Shown one piece after another: positions 33,901 to 41,590 of a stretch of DNA of 64,000 nt (positions are counted from its first letter, which is position 1; every line of letters starts with the position of its first letter). This DNA comes from an uncultured Eubacteriales bacterium (GTDB lineage Bacteria; Bacillota; Clostridia; Christensenellales; CAG-138). The translations under genes and the position numbers were made by a program. Under the pieces are notes generated by a model. That model had not been told where the DNA came from and did no database searches. It saw nothing but the letters and a program-made list of their open reading frames with translations. The stretch covers positions 19,789 to 83,788 of the forward strand of contig UQYI01000009.1 in NCBI GenBank assembly GCA_900545265.1, given 5' to 3'.

Positions 33901-36437
33901 CCTTTAGGAACATTAACAATCGTGTCATTACCCGAGTAGCGTACTAAAATATTGTTTACTACTTCAAAACCGGCGTTTGATGTTGGAATATTGCACCCAT
34001 TAAATGCTCCATCGCCCAATTTATTTATGTATTTAGGAAGATTTATTTTTTTGAGTGCTGAACAACCGCCAAACGCACTGTAATCTATGCAATCAAGCTC
34101 TTCCGTCTCGCTATTAAAAACAACCTCAGCGAGGTGATCACACCCTGCGAATGCCTGATTACCAATCACTTTAATTGATTTCGGAAGGTAAACTGCAGTT
34201 ATTGATGTATTTCTGGCAAATGCACAAAAAGTTATTTCTTCAACACCCTCAGGAATTGTTACACTTTTTGTATTTCCGAGGTAATCCACAAGAAATCTTC
34301 CGACTATGCACAGTCCATCTTTATCGGCAATATTTTTTCTAACATTTTCGGAAAATGCTCTCAGATTAACTCCTGTGACTTTTTCCGGAAGAATTATTTT
34401 CTTTATGTTGTCATTTGCAAAAGTCGACATATCCCAAATTGTTGTAACATAATCCGGAACCTCAACTACTTCTGCGTTTCCATTATATTTATGCAATTCG
34501 ACATATGGTTTTCCATACGAGACGCCACGATTAATTACGAAACCATCGGGCGTTGTTTCCGTTGTTTCTCCAACGCGATAGTCCGAATTGCGAGAATTTT
34601 TATCTTTCTCCGCTCTTTCTGGTATATTGATATCAAAGAAATGATTCTCAACAGTCTGCTTCTTAAAAGATTCAAGATACATCCTATACATCTCTTCAAA
34701 CGGAAGATCATTCTTGAATTTTTCTCTCTGTGCAGCCTTTTGAGCATTAACGCGTTCTTCCTCTAATTTTGCAGCAACTTGCCAATCGTATTCAGATAAT
34801 ATTCCAAGCGAGGAAAGGTATTCAGTTTGAGTCTTATCGTGAACCTCTTTTATTAGTTTCTTGAGGCTTGAGATTGCTAGATCCGGGTTCTGCGTCGATA
34901 AATCCGAAATAGTATATGCTTTTTTACTCGTCCCAATATATCGTTCCTTAAGTGCGCTAATGATTTCCTCAAGTTTTTCTTCCGCTGTTTTCTCTACAGG
35001 GAGAATGCCAAGCGTCGTAAAATATTCCTTTGCAGGAACACCTTTAACTTTATTAACCAACGCTTCAATTCCCGATAATTTAAGATCCTGGTTTTCCTGT
35101 TTAATCTGAGCGACATTACCAGGAAGTGTTTCTTTTTCTTTATATCTTTCAAGCAAAGCTTTCTCAATAGCGGCAAGTTTATCCTCGTCAGATATACCCT
35201 TATTGCTTTGAAGGACACCATTTTGGGTAAGATATGCCGCAGTAGTTGTTCCAAACAACTTACTTACGACTTTATTTAGGCTTGAAATTGGCAAATCAGG
35301 ATTATCTGCAATCAAAGTCTTTAACTCTGTGGGCTTGTCTTTACCCTCATAACGTTTCTTTAAGGTTTCTACTAATTCAGTCGCTTCCTTTTCATCACTA
35401 ATACCACTCGGACCGATTGCCCGCCCTGAAGTAAGTATGCCTTCCTTTGCTAAGTACTTTGTTAAAGTCATTCCGAAATACTCGTTTGACTTGTTTTGCA
35501 GAGATTTCCAAGGAATGTCCGGATGTGCTTTCTGTAAATCACCAGAGGACATAGATGTACCTTCAGGATATAGCTTTTTTAACTGTGCAATTATTGCATC
35601 CGGATCAACCGAGCTTGGGCGGCCGGAAGCACCTGTTCCCACAGAATAACCGTATGCCGTAAGGAAGGCATTTCCATCAGGATATCCAAGTTGCCTATAA
35701 AGTTCTGTTACCGTCTCGCCCCATTTTTTATGGTCTTTATGAAGTCCAATAACAACTTTATCTGGATATGCTCCATCAAGTTTCTCAAATAGACGATCTA
35801 TACGGTTTTTAATAGCTGCCGGTTCGGCACCTGGCGCATAAAGAACTCCATCAGGAATTTTGCTTGAAATAGTTTTTCCCATTGACTTTTCACCTGCCTT
35901 TTTAGCAATTTCTTTTTGTTGCATCTCAATTTTTGTTCGCTTACTTTCTTCCTCTTCGTAGCGTGCCTTTTCTTCGGCTTCAAGTCGCTTGCGTTCTTCT
36001 TCACGCCGCGCTTTTTCCTCGGCTTCGAGGCGCTTGCGTTCTTCCTCTTCACGACGCGCTTTTTCCTCGGCTTCGAGGCGCTTGCGTTCTTCCTCTTCAC
36101 GACGCGCTTTTTCCTCGGCTTCGAGGCGCTTGCGTTCTTCCTCTTCACGACGAGCTTTTTCTTCGGCCTCAAGGCGCTTACGCTCTTCCGCTTCATGTCG
36201 AGCTTTTTCCTCGGCTTCGAGGCGCTTGCGTTCTTCCTCTTCACGCCGCGCTTTTTCCTCGGCTTCGAGGCGCTTGCGTTCTTCCTCTTCGCGCCGCATC
36301 TTTTCCTCAAAAGCCTGTTTACGGACAAGTTCTTCCTGAGCCGCCTTTAGGGCTGCATTCTCTGCCGCAATCTTACTTTCCCTCTCTGCTTCTTCAGCAA
36401 TTCTTATTTGCTTGACACGTTCACCTAACTCAGCCAC
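30999..36437 (-). CDS. 1812-aa coiled-coil, leucine-rich-repeat, DUF4132-like protein
   Basis: Four parts are visible. Residues 1 to about 175 form a charged coiled coil with seven near-identical 14-15-aa units around KRLEAEEKARREEEER. Residues about 190-565 hold about five 70-aa repeats with the pattern LKKRY...NPDLPISSLNK...YL...GIL. Residues about 650-1140 are BspA-like leucine-rich repeats (for example LREITIPGSVQKIGVRAFYG). The C-terminal 330 residues resemble DUF4132/MolR (LLVWAQGKQTFTLDD, AHPLEMEDADVARWQKYFTE, KQPFEQIWEPKI). DUF4132 proteins travel with MoxR and VWA genes, as in the E. coli yeh cluster, which matches the two genes downstream. I infer a large sensor or scaffold. Translation starts at a GTG that overlaps the upstream HTH gene by 8 nt. 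Confidence 0.75.
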   Translation of the reverse strand: MAELGERVKQIRIAEEAERESKIAAENAALKAAQEELVRKQAFEEKMRREEEERKRLEAEEKARREEEERKRLEAEEKARHEAEERKRLEAEEKARREEEERKRLEAEEKARREEEERKRLEAEEKARREEEERKRLEAEEKARREEERKRLEAEEKARYEEEESKRTKIEMQQKEIAKKAGEKSMGKTISSKIPDGVLYAPGAEPAAIKNRIDRLFEKLDGAYPDKVVIGLHKDHKKWGETVTELYRQLGYPDGNAFLTAYGYSVGTGASGRPSSVDPDAIIAQLKKLYPEGTSMSSGDLQKAHPDIPWKSLQNKSNEYFGMTLTKYLAKEGILTSGRAIGPSGISDEKEATELVETLKKRYEGKDKPTELKTLIADNPDLPISSLNKVVSKLFGTTTAAYLTQNGVLQSNKGISDEDKLAAIEKALLERYKEKETLPGNVAQIKQENQDLKLSGIEALVNKVKGVPAKEYFTTLGILPVEKTAEEKLEEIISALKERYIGTSKKAYTISDLSTQNPDLAISSLKKLIKEVHDKTQTEYLSSLGILSEYDWQVAAKLEEERVNAQKAAQREKFKNDLPFEEMYRMYLESFKKQTVENHFFDINIPERAEKDKNSRNSDYRVGETTETTPDGFVINRGVSYGKPYVELHKYNGNAEVVEVPDYVTTIWDMSTFANDNIKKIILPEKVTGVNLRAFSENVRKNIADKDGLCIVGRFLVDYLGNTKSVTIPEGVEEITFCAFARNTSITAVYLPKSIKVIGNQAFAGCDHLAEVVFNSETEELDCIDYSAFGGCSALKKINLPKYINKLGDGAFNGCNIPTSNAGFEVVNNILVRYSGNDTIVNVPKGITVIGPNAFHGEQIKKIMLPEGVKTICNRAFNGLKSLSEVSIPESLETIESSAFSFCDKLLSVNLSGVTNIGAEAFQHCSSLKDVVLSERLESIESGVFSSCRALKSIGVKGSHGMIESVLPEELKVLSSSAFAECESLREITIPGSVQKIGVRAFYGCKSLTKAILQEGIEEIGEEAFENTTSMVSINIPSSVSNIEKDAFFRCNCSKEIAFPEIFCENKGYFGIPDDNNCFVENGILIRYASGKETVAQITDGVVVLEEGSLNGVFGGWGSSGVSQIILPDSVRVIRHENYGYSPKFKMNIPCGYLLQKRKLPIEPLKTLLSSVWKYAASMMDWVSIFIYQNSKQLYEYCTEAFAKAPNAFVTSALVTLGDKCKPSDVDRIGEAVFDLRKDIGQEFLDKFYAFAKEHKSKKAVSALAPFVSSSVGGELNAKKEYKNDIEEFCDKNYEKHEFERIMQKAGLNGKAFEKSGIKYSDRDEEVSSFVLECAILPYVGQLTEKPRNIGSYKTDYSTFSILENSDMIASKFEKASFETFIDNISKKAGGYDKPQIWIPVCRFGTGDQVKALISSMNGWTDWYSCGSSGRMGIMVCRGAIMLSDSREAMMYAEKCKCLDYYARLRGMTADTIRDTKLADFGFNGDGKKIYDLGNTIIEASVGDDLTIILFDTTASKIVKSLPKKGSDTAKYDACTADYSELKKNVKKVVKTRNDLLFECFLSGKKFDCASWTTAYTENPVLNKVAKLLVWAQGKQTFTLDDTGTIDSFGNAFIINPTEKIVLAHPLEMEDADVARWQKYFTERGLKQPFEQIWEPKIKGEVRDNRYTGCMIPYYRFLHQEKHGITVQDYDFHNQIEIGLQGCNASIERIDWARHSIDVKDRFEIKSFSVRSLNRRTNHIIYYLDKCTIFGRIEQDDDSSLQNLEGYTVAQIDSFLKFAIEKGSTKCTAVFLNYKNEHFADFADIEEFTLDF
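35970..36300 (-). repeat. 45-bp tandem repeats inside the giant gene
   Basis: About seven copies of a 45-bp unit encode the 15-aa coiled-coil repeat. One copy is 42 bp (one Glu fewer), so copy number and unit length change in frame. Several copies are nearly identical at the DNA level, as expected for recent slippage or unequal recombination. Confidence 0.85.
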
Positions 36438-36741
36438 TTTTCTTTTTTGTTATAAACTTAGATGATTCTACGGCATCAATCAGCAACTTCAATTCTGGAA
36501 CATCAAACAATCTTCCATCAATAAAGTATCTATTCTGAGTTGATTTGTTTATGCAGATATCAATTCCAAACTGTCGAAGCTGCTCAATATCAGAATTAAT
36601 GGTAGTCCGGTAAACCTTAAGCCCGTATTTTTCTTCCAATAACTCAGCAATCTCAGCAGTTGAGAGCTGATGATCCACATCTGAAAGCTCATATAAAATT
36701 TTCAAAATACATAGAGCCCTAAGCTTAGTCTCTTTCTCCAT
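36430..36741 (-). CDS. Shortened WYL-type HTH regulator
   Basis: A 103-aa protein matching the N-terminal part of WYL transcription factors: RALCILKILYELSDVDHQLS, TAEIAELLEEKYGLKVYRTT (winged HTH) and FDVPELKLLIDAVESSKFIT. Full-length relatives are about 300 aa with a WYL and WCX domain; here the frame stops just after the HTH and linker. The stop overlaps the GTG of the giant gene. It could be a genuine short DNA-binding protein or a gene whose C-terminal part was replaced by the giant gene. WYL/HTH proteins often control BREX and CBASS operons. Confidence 0.75.
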   Translation of the reverse strand: MEKETKLRALCILKILYELSDVDHQLSTAEIAELLEEKYGLKVYRTTINSDIEQLRQFGIDICINKSTQNRYFIDGRLFDVPELKLLIDAVESSKFITKKKSG

Positions 36742-36753
36742 ATATTCACCGCC

Positions 36754-39441
36754 TTAAGCCATGAATCCAATGCGTCGCTGACCATTTCCGGCCTTAGTTA
36801 GGTCAATCCCTTCATCCATCAAATAGTCTTCGACATCATCAACTACGATCAGATTATCACCATCCGTATCCTCCGTGCGAAGGTTCTGATTCATAATAAC
36901 CTGATCCAGAATATTTCTCACCGTTCTTGCGTTAGCAAAGTTAGGCCTGTTCCTATAATACTCAGTAACATCCAGCAGCCTATTAAGGGCCGGTTCATCA
37001 ATCTCATATTTCTTCTTTTTCAAGAACGCAACAGCAATCTCGCCAAGTTCTTCTCTGGTATAGTCCGGGAAATCGAGCGTGAACTGAATTCTTGACTCAA
37101 GGCCAGGATTGGCACTGAGCATAGTCTTCATTTCATCCTTGTATCCGGCAAGAATGACACAGAACTGGCCTCTGCGGTCCTCCATCTCTTTCAGGAGAAC
37201 AGCAATAGCTTCTTCGCCATAACTGGTTACGCCTCCACTTGCCGTGTTAGTAGAGACAAGACCGTATGCCTCATCAATAAACAGAACACCGTTCATGGCA
37301 TCATTGATTTTTGCCTGCGTCTTCGGTGCAGTTTCACCGACGAATTTGCCAAGCAAACCATGTGAATCTGTTTCTACTAGCTTTGCTTCCGGCAGTACTC
37401 CAGCATCATAGAGAATCCTGGAGAGGATTCTTGCAACCTCTGTCTTTCCTGTACCCGGATTGCCGTAGAAGCACATATGGAGATTAAAGCCTTCCTGTCC
37501 TTGATTGCGCTTCGCATAAGCCTTGATTTTCTTAATCATACGCTTAATTGCCGCGAGCCCGATCAGTTGATCCAGCTCTTCTTCACCGGTCAAAATTTTA
37601 TTAGCAGTTCCTGTACCGGAGGTTGGAAGATTAATCTTGGCATCCTGAATATACTTATTTACGTCAACAATACCAAGTTCGGTGTCATCTGAACCTGCGC
37701 GTCGTAAATTCTGGCACATAATAACCTGATCCAGAATATTGCGTATTTCTCTTGCGTTCGCAAAGTTCGGATCCTTGCGCTTAATGTCGGTAATATCAAG
37801 GATTCGGCTCAGTGCGGTATCTCCGATTGTGTAATGGCGATTTTTAAGCATCAACTCTGTAATGCTTTTAAGTTCGTCTCTGGAATAGTTTGGGAAGTCG
37901 AGCATAAACTGAATTCTCGACTTGAATCCCGGATTGGTAGAGAGCATCTGGAGCATTTCGTTTTTATATCCCGCCAGAATAACGCAGAATTTACCGCGAT
38001 AATCTTCCATAGCCTTTACGAGAGTGTCAATTGCTTCCTTGCCGTAGTCGGTGCCGACATCTGCATTATTTCCAAGCGCATATGCCTCATCGATAAAAAG
38101 CACGCCGCCCATAGCGCGAGATATAACCCGGCTTGTCTTTTCTGCAGTTGCTCCAAAGTACTGACTTACAAGTCCGCTGCGATCTACTTCGATGACCTTG
38201 TTGGTCGGAAGAATCTTATTTTCATAAAGAATGCCTGCGATATATCTGGCAACTTCGGTTTTACCGGAACCGGGATTGCCCAGGAAGCACATATGGATAT
38301 TAAGGTCCTCGCTGTCCTTGTTGTTCAGGGCATAGGCCTTAATCTTGCGAATGCTTTCCTTGATTCCGGATAAGCCAATCAACTCACCCAGTTTCTTTTC
38401 GCTTTCGCCGATGTTAATCAGCGTCGTGCCTGCCGGTACAAGAAAGCCAAACTTATCAAGCGCTATCAACTGCTTGTATAACTCGAATAACTCATCCTCA
38501 GTTTTGGCAAAGAAAAATGATTCCTTCTGAACTGAAGCGTTAAACTCTGCATAGCGCTCCAGAAGCTTTGCAGAAAGGCCTTCAAGGAACTCTTTTTCTG
38601 ATACACCACCGGATTCCTGCAAATAATCGTAGTTCTTTATGAAAAGCGGAGCGCACATAATAAGTTCAATGCTATTCCAAAGACAAGTCAGCATTTCCTT
38701 CAATTCATCTGAACCATCGTCTGCAATATCCAGCACATATTTCTTGGCAAGGATACCTTCTGCCTTAGAGATAGCATCTTCAAGTTCATCCTTAAACTCG
38801 GTGTTTTCAGTATATTGATCGCCACGCTTCTTCGGATGATACTTATGATTATTTCCGTAGAGATTGTTGACCTTGATGAACTTAACGATTTTCTTCGCAA
38901 GTTTTTCAATCAGGTCAATCAACTCGTTTGCTGAAAACCAGAGGTACTTATTCTGGTTCTCAGAGTACATAAGAGATGCTTCTTTCCATACAAGATCGGA
39001 CAGCTCAATTTTTACTCCAGGGGACAATATCTCTGCCGCCGCAATTAAAACCTCATCGTATTCCTTAATAATACCGTTCAAGTTCTCAAAAGATATCGGG
39101 TATGTTTTCGAGAACTGGGAGGTAAAATGAAGCTTCAACTGCTCAGCTGTTTCGAGCAGATTAGTCAAGAAACCCTCTGTACGTGCCTGACTCGTAACGT
39201 ATTTGAGAATCTTGTCGTAATCTGGAAAACGTGCGTCATCCTTCTCTTTTCCTTCGAAAATAAGGTCTTCACGCACAACAGTTGTCACTTCGAGACGAGA
39301 TATAAAGTTGTCTATTTCCGATGCAAGGACGTTCTTACGCTCATAAGGCATCTCGAACATCTTATACCCACACATCGGGCAACTGCAGGGGCTTTCACTT
39401 TCTTTTATTTCTCCGCAGCTGATACACTTATATTCAGCCAT
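36754..39441 (-). CDS. Double AAA+ ATPase (CbbX/SpoVK-like) with N-terminal zinc ribbon
   Basis: An 895-aa protein. The N-terminal zinc ribbon is YKCISCGEIKESESPCSCPM plus CGYKMFE. A helical domain of about 330 residues follows. Two CbbX-like AAA+ modules are present: Walker A GNPGSGKTEVARYIAGILYE (about residue 385) and GNPGTGKTEVARILSRILYD (about 657), each with GVLFIDEAYAL/G as Walker B. Such ATPases remodel protein complexes. It starts 2 nt after the brxL stop, so it is translated with the BREX genes. It is not a standard BREX type 1 component; it bridges BREX and the MoxR module. Confidence 0.85.
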   Translation of the reverse strand: MAEYKCISCGEIKESESPCSCPMCGYKMFEMPYERKNVLASEIDNFISRLEVTTVVREDLIFEGKEKDDARFPDYDKILKYVTSQARTEGFLTNLLETAEQLKLHFTSQFSKTYPISFENLNGIIKEYDEVLIAAAEILSPGVKIELSDLVWKEASLMYSENQNKYLWFSANELIDLIEKLAKKIVKFIKVNNLYGNNHKYHPKKRGDQYTENTEFKDELEDAISKAEGILAKKYVLDIADDGSDELKEMLTCLWNSIELIMCAPLFIKNYDYLQESGGVSEKEFLEGLSAKLLERYAEFNASVQKESFFFAKTEDELFELYKQLIALDKFGFLVPAGTTLINIGESEKKLGELIGLSGIKESIRKIKAYALNNKDSEDLNIHMCFLGNPGSGKTEVARYIAGILYENKILPTNKVIEVDRSGLVSQYFGATAEKTSRVISRAMGGVLFIDEAYALGNNADVGTDYGKEAIDTLVKAMEDYRGKFCVILAGYKNEMLQMLSTNPGFKSRIQFMLDFPNYSRDELKSITELMLKNRHYTIGDTALSRILDITDIKRKDPNFANAREIRNILDQVIMCQNLRRAGSDDTELGIVDVNKYIQDAKINLPTSGTGTANKILTGEEELDQLIGLAAIKRMIKKIKAYAKRNQGQEGFNLHMCFYGNPGTGKTEVARILSRILYDAGVLPEAKLVETDSHGLLGKFVGETAPKTQAKINDAMNGVLFIDEAYGLVSTNTASGGVTSYGEEAIAVLLKEMEDRRGQFCVILAGYKDEMKTMLSANPGLESRIQFTLDFPDYTREELGEIAVAFLKKKKYEIDEPALNRLLDVTEYYRNRPNFANARTVRNILDQVIMNQNLRTEDTDGDNLIVVDDVEDYLMDEGIDLTKAGNGQRRIGFMA

Positions 39442-39443
39442 AA

Positions 39444-41573
39444 TCAGTCAACTCCAAGTGCTTTCTTAGCAGCATCCAACGGTGTGGAATAGAAAATTAC
39501 AGAGATTTCGTTCTTCAGATCAGACCTTAGCTTATCGTATTTTTCTTTGCTTTCCGAAGGAAGCATGATTCTCTTGGCTCCCGCGTTGGCTGCCGTCACA
39601 AAAATCTCATCAAGTTCTGTCGTAATCGGCATCATGCTACCGGACATTACAACCCGTCCGCAGATAACCAATGATGGCATTACTGCGCGGTTGGCAAGTC
39701 CTGAGAACAGACCGACAACCTCTGCAACAGAAATCTCATCGCTGACGCCTCTGTTCTGAAGATCATTGAAATAAAGGCTATAGTCAAAGTCTTCATATGC
39801 TCCGGAAATAATCTTTCTGGAATTCTCTCCGAAGTAATTAAATGCTGCAGTAATGCTGTCCCTTACACTCTTCGGAGCACGGGCAAGTCCCTCAACATTC
39901 TTAAAGCTGAGCGAACCGGTTCCGTTGACGAGCTTGTTTTCAAGTCTGTAGACACCAAGTACATTGGATACAGATCTGCCGATACCATACACATATCCCG
40001 GAGTTTCAAGCCCTTCAAAGATAAGGGTACCGTTAGAAATTTCAGGCAGATCAACGATATGCTCTTCATCCGTATCAAGATCTATGTATCCAAGGTTTAC
40101 GTCACTGAATTCGCCCGGTGTCATCTTTCGAAGCTGCTCCTTGACGCGGCGACGGCATTCAATGGCATATTCAAGGATTTCACGAGTTTCCTCTTTTGAC
40201 ATACGTTCATCCGGGAAGATCAACTTCGCAAGGCCGGAGAATGTTCTTCCGACTGCAATGGTATCACGAGTATTGAACTGGTTGTTCAAAGCAAAGTATT
40301 CTGCAAAAGAATTCGTGAAGTCATATTTTCTCATGGCATGGCAGAATTCCGAGAAGCAGTCCGAAATCAGGCCATAGTTCTTAGTAAACAAGCTGGATCT
40401 GAGTTTAGGAGTTTCCCATCCTGGAAGATATGCATGGATTCTATCAAAGAATGCAGAGTCGTTATTAAACGCTTCAGGGAACGGCTCAAACAAGTTGGTC
40501 GTACGCATCATATCTGCAACACTTCTGAAAGTGTTGCCTTCAAAGGCGATAGAAGCATCCGAACTGATGGAATCCGCACCTCTTGCGAAGCTGCCGTTAG
40601 CCATATAGTTCTTCATAATCTGAACCATATCGCCGGAGGCCTGAGTAATACCTGCAACCTCATCGAATGCAATGCAGTCCCAATTACCGACAAGACCTAC
40701 TCTGCGAGAGGACATGTTGTAGAACATATTTGAAACCGTCGTTGTTCCGCTGCTCATCAGTATGGAGTACGGAGACAGCTCGCTGTACGCATGAGACTTA
40801 CCGGTTCCACGGGGGCCGAGTTCAACCAGGTTATAGTTTTTCTGAATGAATGGTACAAAACGAAGCAGGTAGTGCAGCTTCTCTTTTTCGGACAGCTCAT
40901 CCGGCTCATAACCGGCACTGCGGAGAAGAAGCGTCATCCATTCGTCCTTGGTGAAATTTGCACGGGCTTCCTTGATCTCATCCAGATCCAGGTTAGGCAT
41001 CTGGATAGGTTTAAGTGAAGAGATCTCAAACGGAGAATCATACTTAGACTTCTTTTTCTTGATCTTCTTCTTTTTCTTCTGGTTGCCAAAGATGTCTTCT
41101 TCAAAGGCAGCCTGTTCATCCTCCTCGTCTTCTTTTTCAAGTCCGACATACTCAATCTTGAGGATGCACCAGATGCCGCCAATCAGAAGTTTTTCGTTAT
41201 GAATAACCAGGTCAGAAGGAACTTCAAAAGGATCCATTCTCAGATTGGTAAATCTGGCAATATACTTATCTTCACGGTCATCGAAGACAACCGTGATTTT
41301 ATCAATAATGGTATACTGTCCATTTTCCTTGATCTTGGATTTGACATATTCACTCTGATCAGGCCGCACGTAGTTCTCGCTCAGAATCTTCTTGATTTTC
41401 CCAAGACCGATTTCTATTGCTTCCTCATCGTCTGTTGCGCAGTACATTCCCAGCAGGTACTCGAGAACATAAGTCGGGACGTTGGCACCCTTTTTCATGA
41501 GGGTGGTGAGGTCTTTTCTGACTACCTTTCCCGGAAAATTGTCCAGGACTTTCATATCAAACTCTGTCATCAT
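39444..41573 (-). CDS. brxL: BREX Lon-protease-like ATPase BrxL
   Basis: A 709-aa protein with Walker A LGPRGTGKSHAYSELSPYS (about residue 255), CIAFDEVAGITQ as Walker B, and a Lon-like C-terminal domain (about 520-709, GNGTLIFEGLETPGYVYGIG through AKKALGVD). A Lys-rich segment KKKKKIKKKKSK precedes the ATPase core. BrxL is a DNA-stimulated AAA+ protein that completes type 1 BREX. GGAG lies 8 nt before the ATG at 41573. It follows pglZ by 17 nt. Confidence 0.93.
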   Translation of the reverse strand: MMTEFDMKVLDNFPGKVVRKDLTTLMKKGANVPTYVLEYLLGMYCATDDEEAIEIGLGKIKKILSENYVRPDQSEYVKSKIKENGQYTIIDKITVVFDDREDKYIARFTNLRMDPFEVPSDLVIHNEKLLIGGIWCILKIEYVGLEKEDEEDEQAAFEEDIFGNQKKKKKIKKKKSKYDSPFEISSLKPIQMPNLDLDEIKEARANFTKDEWMTLLLRSAGYEPDELSEKEKLHYLLRFVPFIQKNYNLVELGPRGTGKSHAYSELSPYSILMSSGTTTVSNMFYNMSSRRVGLVGNWDCIAFDEVAGITQASGDMVQIMKNYMANGSFARGADSISSDASIAFEGNTFRSVADMMRTTNLFEPFPEAFNNDSAFFDRIHAYLPGWETPKLRSSLFTKNYGLISDCFSEFCHAMRKYDFTNSFAEYFALNNQFNTRDTIAVGRTFSGLAKLIFPDERMSKEETREILEYAIECRRRVKEQLRKMTPGEFSDVNLGYIDLDTDEEHIVDLPEISNGTLIFEGLETPGYVYGIGRSVSNVLGVYRLENKLVNGTGSLSFKNVEGLARAPKSVRDSITAAFNYFGENSRKIISGAYEDFDYSLYFNDLQNRGVSDEISVAEVVGLFSGLANRAVMPSLVICGRVVMSGSMMPITTELDEIFVTAANAGAKRIMLPSESKEKYDKLRSDLKNEISVIFYSTPLDAAKKALGVD

Positions 41574-41590
41574 CTCAAAGTCTCCTATTA

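Noticed and set aside
35916..36415. Open frames on the plus strand across the 45-bp repeats
   Set aside because: They arise from the repeated codons of the coiled coil read backwards; the products are simple repeats.
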